Positions 1-5,128 of a DNA stretch of 5,128 nt are shown here, piece by piece. The notes under the pieces are model-generated. The model made no database searches. It saw only the letters and a list, made by a program, of their open reading frames with translations, and was not told where the DNA came from. The DNA comes from Bacillota bacterium (GTDB taxonomy: Bacteria; Bacillota; Dethiobacteria; DTU022; UBA8154), in contig DLUO01000195.1 in NCBI GenBank assembly GCA_003444595.1, positions 3,062 to 8,189 on the forward strand, written 5' to 3'. Both the position numbers and the translations under genes were made by a program. Position 1 is the stretch's first letter; the number at the start of each line of letters is the position of its first letter.

Positions 1-109
1 GCCTTCGCTTCGCCGTGAACTTTTGACTTCGCTCCACAAGTCGCTCACGCCACAGCAAAGCGCTGCTTCCATAGAACGGTAGCAGGGACTAAAGGAGAAA
101 GCTAATAAA

Positions 110-145
110 CTACAGCCGCTACAGCGGCAGACGTCCATGTCTGCC
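110..145. repeat. short tandem repeat overlapping two alternative hairpins
   Basis: Two 9-base copies of CTACAGCSG lie head to tail (110-118 and 119-127, one difference). They create the inverted repeat GCCGCT-AC-AGCGGC (115-128). Its right arm overlaps the left arm of the stronger hairpin GGCAGAC / GTCTGCC (126-132 and 139-145, loop GTCCAT). Bases 126-128 cannot be in both stems at once, so the two are alternatives in a transcript. The 7-bp stem with a 6-base loop should be favoured. Confidence 0.5.
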
Positions 146-216
146 GAGCCAGCTCAAGCCATCGCTTTGCTGAACTTGCAGGTTCAAGCTGCACATCCCG
201 CTCGCTATAACCTTGC

Positions 217-260
217 GCTACCACTGAGGGAGATAAAGCGGGTTCCAAGTGGGGCTTTTT
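217..260 (+). terminator. intrinsic terminator for rightward transcription, convergent with ctpB
   Basis: The stem pairs GC (217-218) with GC (254-255), CCACT (221-225) with AGTGG (248-252), and GGGA (228-231) with TTCC (243-246, one G-T pair). An 11-base loop closes it, and five T follow directly at 256-260. The T run lies on the right side only, so the terminator works for plus-strand transcripts. It ends two bases short of the protease stop codon on the opposite strand. On the minus strand the same stem lacks a following T run. Confidence 0.55.
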
Positions 261-262
261 CA

Positions 263-1678
263 TTAGTTTTTGTGAGCGGAGAGGCTCTTGGCGGTTAGTA
301 TGTCAAGGGCAAACTTCAGTTGTTTATCCACTTCACCGGCTTTTTCTGTCAAGGCGGCATGAAAGCTCTCCCTGGTGGCGAGGTCCATGGCTCCTGTGAC
401 CGGCAGGTTGTGTTTTCTTTGAAACTCCTTTAAATTGTCTGCGGTGGCTGCATCAAAAACACCGGTAATTTCCACAGGGTAGCCCAGAAAAGCAAGCATA
501 TTTTGCAAAAGAGCCACCGTTTCCCCTGAATCACCCTGTTCCATCTGACGTGGGAGCGTATAGTACTGCAGATAGTATTCTGTTGGCAGCTCCACTGTAA
601 AGTCAGGCTGCAGCCCTTGCTGATGCAAATCGTAACCCCTGGGAGTTAAATACTTTGCTATTGTATAACGCAGCCCGCCTCCATCGCTCAGATAGTGCAA
701 ATGCTGGACGGTTGCCTTCCCGTAGGTCGGCATACCCACCAGTTTAGCTTTACTGCTATCCTGCAAAGCTCCGGCAATAATCTCCGCGGCGCTGGCCGTA
801 TATTCATTGACCAGTACAACAATCTCATAATCTTTTGGCTCGGCACTGGAAAGGTAACGCTCCTGTACATTGCCTTCGCGATCCACAACCCTGGTAATTT
901 CTCCCGCAGGGACAATGATTTCGCCGACGGCCACAGCTTCGTCCAGGAGCCCTCCAGCATTGTCCCGCAGATCCAGGATCAAGCCCTGCAAACCCTCCTG
1001 TTCCAGAGACGCCAGTGATTCCTGAAAGTCTTCTCCTGTACCCTGATCAAAATTGGTAATTTTAATATAACCGACACCCTTTTCAAGAAAACGAGCAAAG
1101 ACGGTATCTATATCTATTTGAGCGCGTGTAATCGTGAACTGTAAAAGGTCCTTTTCACCGCCCCGGCGGACAGCAATATTTACTGTTGTTCCGTTCGGGC
1201 CTCGCAGAAGTCGCGCGGCATCATCCAGCTTAACGCCTTCCATGCTCTTTCCTTCTACTTCCACGATACAATCCCCGCGCCTCACCCCGGCCTGCTCAGC
1301 AGGAGAGCCGTCGAAGACCCTTAATATAAGTATTTCTCCCTCATCCTCGATAATTTCTACTCCAATGCCGCTCAGGGAACCTATTGTATGAATCATCATG
1401 TTTTCCATCGATTCGGGAGAAAGATAGGCCGTATAGGGGTCATCCAGAGACTCGAGCATCCCTTTTATAGCCCCCTGGATCATCTTATCCTCATCCAGGG
1501 GCTGAAAATACTTCTTATCCAGGATAGCCCATACCTCCCGGAGGAGGCCTTCTTGGCCCCACTCCCAGGGTATCTCCACCGCAGGTGAAGAAAAGAAAAA
1601 ACGGGTAAAACGATATGTTGCTATGTTGCTCAGGACAAGCAAACACAGCAACACAATCACAAGTTCCCGTCGTTTCAT
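263..1678 (-). CDS. ctpB: C-terminal processing serine protease, S41 family (CtpA/CtpB type)
   Basis: This is a 471-residue exported protease that cuts proteins outside the membrane near their C-terminal ends. In order it has a short positive N-terminus and a hydrophobic signal or anchor (about 5-25), a helical N-terminal region (35-98), a PDZ domain (about 100-185, starting near GIGVEI), the S41 catalytic core (about 195-360) and a peptidoglycan-binding type 1 domain (about 379-445). The expected catalytic Ser is S296 in YTASAAEI, and the general-base Lys is K321 in TYGKATVQ with Q325 nearby, so it looks active. Length and domain order match Bacillus CtpA/CtpB. The symbol ctpB rests on its position after ftsEX, as I recall in Bacillus subtilis; ctpA is equally possible. 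I chose the ATG at 1678 because it has GGTG five bases upstream and puts the signal at the N-terminus. A GTG at 1711 would add 11 residues but has a poor ribosome site. Confidence 0.93.
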   Translation of the reverse strand: MKRRELVIVLLCLLVLSNIATYRFTRFFFSSPAVEIPWEWGQEGLLREVWAILDKKYFQPLDEDKMIQGAIKGMLESLDDPYTAYLSPESMENMMIHTIGSLSGIGVEIIEDEGEILILRVFDGSPAEQAGVRRGDCIVEVEGKSMEGVKLDDAARLLRGPNGTTVNIAVRRGGEKDLLQFTITRAQIDIDTVFARFLEKGVGYIKITNFDQGTGEDFQESLASLEQEGLQGLILDLRDNAGGLLDEAVAVGEIIVPAGEITRVVDREGNVQERYLSSAEPKDYEIVVLVNEYTASAAEIIAGALQDSSKAKLVGMPTYGKATVQHLHYLSDGGGLRYTIAKYLTPRGYDLHQQGLQPDFTVELPTEYYLQYYTLPRQMEQGDSGETVALLQNMLAFLGYPVEITGVFDAATADNLKEFQRKHNLPVTGAMDLATRESFHAALTEKAGEVDKQLKFALDILTAKSLSAHKN

Positions 1679-1683
1679 GAAAA

Positions 1684-1687
1684 CACC
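1684..1687 (-). promoter_or_regulatory. ribosome binding site deciding the protease start
   Basis: GATGGTG on the minus strand matches the GGTG part of the Shine-Dalgarno consensus AGGAGGTG, with five bases before the ATG at 1678. It favours this start over the in-frame GTG at 1711, which is preceded only by a weak GAGAAG. The match is modest rather than strong. Confidence 0.5.
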
Positions 1688-1731
1688 ATCTTTCCGAAAC
1701 GGACTTTGCACAGCTAAATCTTCTCTTAATT

Positions 1732-1738
1732 TATTATA
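1732..1738 (-). promoter_or_regulatory. probable -10 element of a protease promoter
   Basis: The minus strand reads TATAATA, containing a perfect TATAAT (1738-1733). It would start transcription near 1726, leaving a leader of about 48 bases before the ATG. No good TTGACA lies 16-18 bases upstream; the best 17-base spacing gives TGGTAT. The hexamer lies just after the terminator-like inverted repeat, which is where a separate promoter for the protease would be expected. It could instead be read by another sigma factor (see findings). Confidence 0.45.
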
Positions 1739-1774
1739 CCTTTTTGGCCTGGAAAATACCAGATGTTGCGACTA

Positions 1775-1842
1775 AAGAAAAATTGCCGCGGCCCGGAAAC
1801 ATAAGGCAATCCTCTTAAGCCCAGGCGGCGGCAGTTTTTCTT
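1775..1842 (-). terminator. large inverted repeat with T tracts, probable terminator of the ftsEX-hydrolase unit
   Basis: The arms at 1828-1842 and 1775-1789 are 15 bases each with one mismatch. Read on the minus strand, each has a GC-rich inner part (GCCGC / GCGGC) and an A/T outer part (AAGAAAAA / TTTTTCTT). An inner stem, CCTGG with CCGGG, is possible after a 2x2 internal loop, leaving a terminal loop of about 24 bases. The outer T-rich arm trails the GC stem, as in an intrinsic terminator, and the structure begins 17 bases after the hydrolase stop. Because of its symmetry it would also work rightward. The loop is longer than usual, which lowers confidence. Confidence 0.6.
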
Positions 1843-1859
1843 CATGAATCAGCTAATAT

Positions 1860-3080
1860 CTAGAAATAGTTCATGGGATTCTTTCTTTCACCGTTCACCC
1901 TCACCTCAAAATGCAAATGAGGCCCGGTGCTGGAACCAGTGGAGCCGACAATGGCGATGTTCTGGCCGCGGGAAACTTCCTGCCCCGGGGCTACAAGAAT
2001 TGAATGACAGTGCGCATAGGCAGTGGCCAGGCCGCCCCCATGGTCAATGACCACCAACCGGCCGTAACCGTAGGAAAGGCTCCCATTGATGCCGGCAAAG
2101 AGCACAATACCGTTATCTGCCGCCCTGATGTAGACAGGGTTGCCGTTGTAGTTTTTTGAACCCGGCCAGCGTGTACGCGGAATACCTATATCTATGGCGC
2201 CGTGGAATTCTCCCGCACGCTTCGTTATGGGGTTAACACGGGTCCCATATCCGGATGTTATCCATGATGTCCCGTATTCAGCCAGAGGCCATAACAGTTT
2301 TCCGGAGGGGGTAAACCGTTCAGTCTGGCGGCGCATCTCCTCCTGCAACTGCTTGATCAGTGCATCCATCTTTTTGGCTTCTTGCTCCAGTTCCCGTATG
2401 GCTTTCTCCTCGGCTTCTATGTTCTCCTGGACTACTGCCAGCAGTTTTTCTCTTTCAGTCTGCTGCGCGTTCAACTCCTCACGGCGCTTGAGCCTCTCTG
2501 TTTTGAGGTTTGTCAACTCTTCCTTTTTCTTCTCCAGCATATCCTTCCGTTCCTGAACGAGAGTTCTTTCGGCAAAGGCTTCCTCCAGGAGCTTTAGATC
2601 ATTCTCGGCAATCAATTTCAGGTCGTTTAACCTGGTCAGAAACTCGGCAAAGCTGTAAGCGTTGAAAAGGACCTCCAGGTATCCCGTGTCGCCTTCTTCA
2701 TAAATTGCTCTCAGACGCTTTTTCAGCAGAGCGTCCCGCAACTCAAGTTGTGCCTCAGCCTCGGCGAGCTCCTGTGCCGTGATCTCAATATTGCGCTCTG
2801 TTTCCTCAATATCCCGGTTCAGCTTGTCCAGCTCGTTCTGGAGCGATGTTAAACTGCGTTCCAGCTTCATCAGCTCCGCTTCCAACCTTTTTTCTTCGTT
2901 CTGAGATTCCGCCAGTTGCCTGCCCCTGTCTTCCAACCTTTGCTGAATGCTGTTAAGCTCACTCTGGGTTTGACGGATCTGCTCATCCAGATTATTAGCG
3001 TAGCCGGGCAGGATAAAGGTGAAGGTAAAGAGCAATAACGCAAGTATAATTAAAATATTGCGTAATTTTGAGGAAAACAC
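1860..3080 (-). CDS. secreted coiled-coil M23 (LytM/EnvC-type) murein hydrolase
   Basis: This 406-residue protein has a signal peptide (about 1-28, possible cut after GYA), a long charged coiled-coil region (about 30-255) and a C-terminal M23 zinc peptidase domain (about 260-406). The middle of the coiled coil has the non-coiled signature near 120-160 (RLRAIYEEG, YLEVLFNAYSFAEFL). From family knowledge, PcsB, CwlO and EnvC share this part and use it to meet FtsX. Zinc ligands H293, D297 (HGAID) and H390 (second His of HLH) are present, as are catalytic H357 (YAH) and H388. It should therefore cut peptidoglycan cross-bridges itself, whereas E. coli EnvC is a degenerate activator. The GTG start at 3080 is fixed by a strong Shine-Dalgarno eight bases upstream and by the signal peptide. 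The gene follows ftsX by 36 bp, supporting co-transcription and control by FtsEX. Confidence 0.93.
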   Translation of the reverse strand: MFSSKLRNILIILALLLFTFTFILPGYANNLDEQIRQTQSELNSIQQRLEDRGRQLAESQNEEKRLEAELMKLERSLTSLQNELDKLNRDIEETERNIEITAQELAEAEAQLELRDALLKKRLRAIYEEGDTGYLEVLFNAYSFAEFLTRLNDLKLIAENDLKLLEEAFAERTLVQERKDMLEKKKEELTNLKTERLKRREELNAQQTEREKLLAVVQENIEAEEKAIRELEQEAKKMDALIKQLQEEMRRQTERFTPSGKLLWPLAEYGTSWITSGYGTRVNPITKRAGEFHGAIDIGIPRTRWPGSKNYNGNPVYIRAADNGIVLFAGINGSLSYGYGRLVVIDHGGGLATAYAHCHSILVAPGQEVSRGQNIAIVGSTGSSTGPHLHFEVRVNGERKNPMNYF

Positions 3081-3088
3081 AGGTATGG

Positions 3089-3097
3089 CCTCCCTTT
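3089..3097 (-). promoter_or_regulatory. strong ribosome binding site of the hydrolase gene
   Basis: AAAGGGAGG on the minus strand lies eight bases upstream of a GTG codon (3080-3078). It is close to the consensus AAAGGAGG and settles the non-ATG start; no in-frame ATG lies nearby that would keep the signal peptide. Confidence 0.8.
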
Positions 3098-3116
3098 CCC
3101 GAAAAAATTCCTGGTT

Positions 3117-4010
3117 TTATACTTTTAAAAACCGCCTGACGGATATACTGCTTCCCAGAACTCCTAAAACTACTCCCAGCGGGATAATAACTCTAGTAAT
3201 CTCTTTCATAATGTTTTCCGTGGGAATTAACGGAATGAAATAGATATTGGACTGCAACCAGATAACAGCGGCCTGATATCCATAATAAATAACAATCAAG
3301 GGAATCACGGCCCCGACCAGGCCCAGAATCAGGCCTTCAAAAATAAAGGGCCAGCGAATAAACCAGTCTGTCGCTCCTACATATTTCATGATCATTATCT
3401 CTTTGCGCCTGATATATACCGTCAGACGAATGGTATGAGCAATAAGAAATATCGCCGTAAGAGCGAGCCCTGCCATAAACATCAGCCCGATCCAGCGCAT
3501 GATACCTGTAAACTGGAAGAGAGGCTCTACCACACCCTGGCCGTAATCCAGGTAGCCGACGCCGGGATAATCCGCTATTTCCTCAGCTACCAGGGGAATA
3601 TCTTCAGGAATTTTGGTCTTCAACTCGTAGGAGTCACGCAGCGGATTTTCTTCCCCGGTATCAATTCCCTCCAGCAGGTAAGCGCGGTCGCCCAGCTGCT
3701 TCTTCAAGCGCTGCATCGCTTCATCTTTGGATACATAGCGCACCTCTTCCATCTGAGGATGTAAAGCCAGCATCCTCTGCAACTCCAACCTGGTCTCCTC
3801 ATCGCATGCCTCGTCAAGATAAAGAACTATCTGGATCTGTTCTTTTATATCCTGGGTCACGAGGTCAACGTTAAAACTTATAACCATGAAACTCCCCAGG
3901 AGCAGAAGAGTAATGGAAACAACACCCACAGAAGCTATGCTCATCCAGCCGTTACGAACGATACTCTTAAGTGCCTCTCCCAGAAAATACAAGAGGCTCC
4001 TAATGTGCAT
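3117..4010 (-). CDS. ftsX: cell-division ABC transporter-like membrane protein FtsX
   Basis: This is a 297-residue membrane partner of FtsE. It does not move a substrate; it passes the ATPase cycle to a wall hydrolase outside the cell. Four hydrophobic segments are visible at about 24-46, 171-195, 222-246 and 271-289. Between the first two lies a large outer loop (about 47-168), the part that binds the coiled-coil hydrolase in known FtsX proteins. The cytoplasmic stretch RRKEIMIMKYVGATDWFIRWPF (about 201-222) is the conserved family motif that couples to FtsE. The length is typical. The ATG at 4010 lies inside the 3' end of ftsE (11-base overlap), preceded by GAGAGGGG about nine bases upstream, so translation is probably coupled to ftsE. 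The stop is 36 bp before the hydrolase start. Confidence 0.96.
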   Translation of the reverse strand: MHIRSLLYFLGEALKSIVRNGWMSIASVGVVSITLLLLGSFMVISFNVDLVTQDIKEQIQIVLYLDEACDEETRLELQRMLALHPQMEEVRYVSKDEAMQRLKKQLGDRAYLLEGIDTGEENPLRDSYELKTKIPEDIPLVAEEIADYPGVGYLDYGQGVVEPLFQFTGIMRWIGLMFMAGLALTAIFLIAHTIRLTVYIRRKEIMIMKYVGATDWFIRWPFIFEGLILGLVGAVIPLIVIYYGYQAAVIWLQSNIYFIPLIPTENIMKEITRVIIPLGVVLGVLGSSISVRRFLKV

Positions 4011-4689
4011 TAAAATAAACCCCTCTCTCCTGGTCGCTGACTAGTTGATTGTTTTCCAAAACCACGACACGCTTTTGAAACTGATCCACCAGATCTTTGG
4101 CATGAGTAGCTACAATTACTGTCGTCCCCCGGATATTAATATCCTGGATTAAAGTCATAATTTCTTTGGCAGTAACCGGATCCAGGTTGCCGGTAGGCTC
4201 GTCCGCCATAAGCACAGCAGGTCGGTTGACGATAGCTCTGGCTACACACACCCTCTGCTGTTCTCCGCCGGACAGTTCATGGGGAAGTTTATAAGCCTTA
4301 TCTTTTAATCCGACGAGCTCCAGGGTCAGAGGTACTCTCTTGCGAATTTCCCGGGGCGGTGTCCCGATGACCCTCAGGGAAAAGGCCACATTTTCGAATA
4401 CGTTGCGGTCATTAAGCAGGCGAAAATCCTGGAAAACCATACCTATATTGCGCCTTAAAAAGGGAATCTCCCGGTTTTTCAACCGGGTTATATCCCTTCC
4501 AAAGATCTTAATGTTTCCTTTAGTAGGCAGGATTTCTCTTAAAAGGAGCTTTAAGAGAGTGGATTTGCCTGATCCGCTGGGGCCTACAACAAACACAAAC
4601 TCGCCGCGGTCAATAATCAAATTGATATCTTTTAAGGCATAAAGTTCGTTTTGCCCATATTGTTTATAAAGGTGATAAATTTCGATCAT
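4000..4689 (-). CDS. ftsE: cell-division ATP-binding protein FtsE
   Basis: This is a 229-residue cytoplasmic ATPase of the FtsEX complex, which controls peptidoglycan hydrolases during division and, in Bacillus, elongation and sporulation onset. All ABC motifs are intact: Walker A GPSGSGKST (36-44), Q-loop Q87 in VFQDFRLL, signature LSGGEQQR (139-146), Walker B VLMADEP (159-165), D-loop NLD (168-170) and switch H196. The VFQDFRLL stretch and the length are typical of FtsE rather than other ABC proteins, and the neighbouring ftsX settles the identity. The ATG at 4689 has GTGAGG (4702-4697) seven bases upstream. The last codons overlap the ftsX start. It is the first gene of the ftsEX-hydrolase unit; its promoter should lie in the AT-rich gap at 4690-4849, though I could not pick out a good -35/-10 pair there. 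Confidence 0.97.
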   Translation of the reverse strand: MIEIYHLYKQYGQNELYALKDINLIIDRGEFVFVVGPSGSGKSTLLKLLLREILPTKGNIKIFGRDITRLKNREIPFLRRNIGMVFQDFRLLNDRNVFENVAFSLRVIGTPPREIRKRVPLTLELVGLKDKAYKLPHELSGGEQQRVCVARAIVNRPAVLMADEPTGNLDPVTAKEIMTLIQDINIRGTTVIVATHAKDLVDQFQKRVVVLENNQLVSDQERGVYFNAH

Positions 4690-4765
4690 AATACGGCCTC
4701 ACTTAATTATTTTACAGGAATTGCCAGGTTTTATGGCGTAATTTGTAAAATAAGTAAGTATTTTA

Positions 4766-4772
4766 TTCGACG
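4766..4772 (-). promoter_or_regulatory. possible Spo0A-like box upstream of ftsE
   Basis: The minus strand reads CGTCGAA, six of seven bases of the Spo0A box TGTCGAA, followed by an A/T-rich stretch and lying 77 bases before the ftsE start. A single heptamer with one mismatch can occur by chance, so this is only a candidate. Confidence 0.2.
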
Positions 4773-4803
4773 GAATTTGTAGAAAATCCTTTTTTCCTAT
4801 CGG

Positions 4804-4814
4804 CCATATTATGG
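4804..4814. repeat. 11-bp palindrome CCATA-T-TATGG in the ilvC-ftsE gap
   Basis: This perfect inverted repeat of five-base arms around one central base sits 36 bases beyond the ilvC stop. It could be a binding site for a dimeric regulator. No T run follows it, so it is not a terminator. A similar small palindrome, TTTAC-T-GTAAA, lies at 4830-4840. Short AT-rich palindromes are common, so function is unproven. Confidence 0.25.
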
Positions 4815-4849
4815 AATTTTTAAATATTTTTTACTGTAAATCCTGGAAA

Positions 4850-5128
4850 TTATTTTTTCTCCAGCCAGGGCATCATGGAGCGTAGCTCTTTCCCGACTCT
4901 TTCAATAAGATGCTGCGACTCTTTCCTCCGCAGAGCAGTGAACCGGGGTCGGTTCATGCGAAATTCCGTAATGCATTCGTGGGCAAAAATCCCCTCCTGG
5001 ATTTCCTGCAGGAGCTTTTTTAATTCTTCGCGCACTCTCTCATCAATAACCCGGGGTCCGCGGGTTAAATCACCGTACTCGGCCACATCGCTGACAGAGT
5101 AGCGCATCCAGGACATGCCGCCTTCATA
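4850..5128 (-). CDS. ilvC: ketol-acid reductoisomerase, C-terminal part (cut by window edge)
   Basis: These are the last 92 residues of the enzyme that converts acetolactate or acetohydroxybutyrate to the dihydroxy acid in valine, leucine and isoleucine synthesis, using NAD(P)H and magnesium. The fragment covers the end of the C-terminal knotted domain. It has YEGG at the very edge, then MRYSVSDVAEYGD with the substrate-binding Ser (fragment residue 13), LTRGPRV, NRPRFTALRRKE, and the near-invariant end ELRSMMPWL. The short tail after MMPWL is typical of class I enzymes. The metal ligands and the nucleotide domain lie outside the window. Two positions differ from what I recall as usual: Val instead of Thr in SDTAEYGD, and Cys instead of Trp in the FAxEW motif. 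The reading frame is clean to the TAA. The next gene is ftsE rather than a leu gene. Confidence 0.97.
   Translation of the reverse strand, partial: YEGGMSWMRYSVSDVAEYGDLTRGPRVIDERVREELKKLLQEIQEGIFAHECITEFRMNRPRFTALRRKESQHLIERVGKELRSMMPWLEKK

Larger units (their letters stand above)
1..262 (+). other. gene-free structured stretch, possible 3' part of a rightward RNA
   Basis: No convincing coding region is visible; all rightward frames hit stops quickly (for example at 16-18, 80-82 and 103-105) and none has a start with a ribosome binding site. The stretch instead folds well. Hairpins visible by eye are 63-85 (CTGCT and CC pairing with GG and AGCAG around a T/T mismatch), 126-145 (7 perfect pairs, 6-base loop) and 169-189 (7 pairs, one bulged A). 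A 6-bp pairing links 197-202 with 237-242. The last element, 217-260, is an intrinsic terminator oriented to the right, so an RNA entering from the left probably ends here. It could be a small RNA, the 3' untranslated end of a gene outside the window, or a copy of a dispersed intergenic repeat. I do not recognise it as any RNA family I know. Confidence 0.35.

Noticed and set aside
2..82. An open rightward frame entering from the left edge and ending at TAG 80-82, and another open frame from 19 to 105
   Set aside because: They are short, lack starts in the window, and their translations are low-complexity and not recognisable. The tail of a gene from outside cannot be excluded but is not supported.
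177..195. A tRNA T-arm-like hairpin (TGCAG, loop GTTCAAG, CTGCA)
   Set aside because: The TTC falls one base off the position needed for a T loop, and no acceptor, anticodon or D arm can be placed around it.
236..256. GGAACCCGC on the minus strand, loosely like the T-box motif TGGNACCGCG
   Set aside because: The match breaks in the core, it lies just after a stop codon, and there is no stem I specifier structure or leftward terminator with a T run.
695..1588. Open frames on the plus strand inside the protease gene
   Set aside because: They are shadows of a well-conserved minus-strand gene, with no recognisable domains.
1679..1711. An 11-residue longer protease starting at GTG 1711
   Set aside because: The ribosome site is weaker, and the signal sequence would begin further in than usual; the ATG at 1678 fits better.
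1726..1845. A 39-codon minus-strand reading frame starting MKKNCRRLG between the hydrolase and protease genes
   Set aside because: It has no ribosome binding site and lies across the inverted repeat, whose sequence explains its composition; it overlaps the proposed -10 element.
1844..3764. Open frames on the plus strand within the hydrolase and ftsX genes
   Set aside because: Their translations are serine- and cysteine-rich or leucine/phenylalanine-rich, as expected from the reverse of coiled-coil and membrane codons; no family resemblance.
4801..4849. A possible ilvC terminator just after its stop
   Set aside because: Only AT-rich small palindromes are present, with no GC-rich stem followed by a T run on the minus strand.

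Overview
The window carries five protein genes, all read leftward on the minus strand. In transcription order they are the 3' end of ilvC (branched-chain amino-acid synthesis), ftsE, ftsX, a secreted coiled-coil M23 (LytM/EnvC-type) murein hydrolase gene, and a C-terminal processing protease gene (S41, CtpA/CtpB type). The gene order, the protein sequences, strong GGAGG-type ribosome binding sites and intermediate GC content suggest a Gram-positive Firmicute, most likely an anaerobic clostridial or Peptococcaceae-like spore-former. That assignment is inferred from protein flavour and synteny; there is no rRNA or other species marker.

Layout from right to left: ilvC enters at the right edge and ends at 4850. 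An AT-rich gap of 160 bp follows, with no obvious terminator, one weak Spo0A-box-like heptamer and a small palindrome. ftsE (4689-4000) and ftsX (4010-3117) overlap by 11 bases. After a 36-bp gap with a strong Shine-Dalgarno comes the M23 gene (3080-1860, GTG start). Its 3' side has a large inverted repeat (1775-1842) flanked by A and T tracts, which looks like a terminator. Just past it a perfect TATAAT precedes the protease gene (1678-263). The first 262 bases hold no convincing gene, but contain several hairpins and an intrinsic terminator oriented for rightward transcription, ending against the protease stop codon.

Functionally, ftsE, ftsX and the M23 gene form a classic cell-wall remodelling unit. 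FtsE (ATPase) and FtsX (membrane protein) would transmit ATP-driven changes across the membrane to the coiled-coil region of the secreted hydrolase, activating peptidoglycan cleavage at division or elongation. The downstream protease, with PDZ and peptidoglycan-binding domains, acts outside the membrane. It could turn over wall enzymes or, as CtpB does in Bacillus sporulation, serve a signalling role. ilvC is a metabolic neighbour with no evident link.

Most of the window is recognisable, conserved housekeeping DNA. The least explained parts are the structured stretch at 1-262 and the large inverted repeat between the hydrolase and protease genes. I see no undescribed multi-gene system here.
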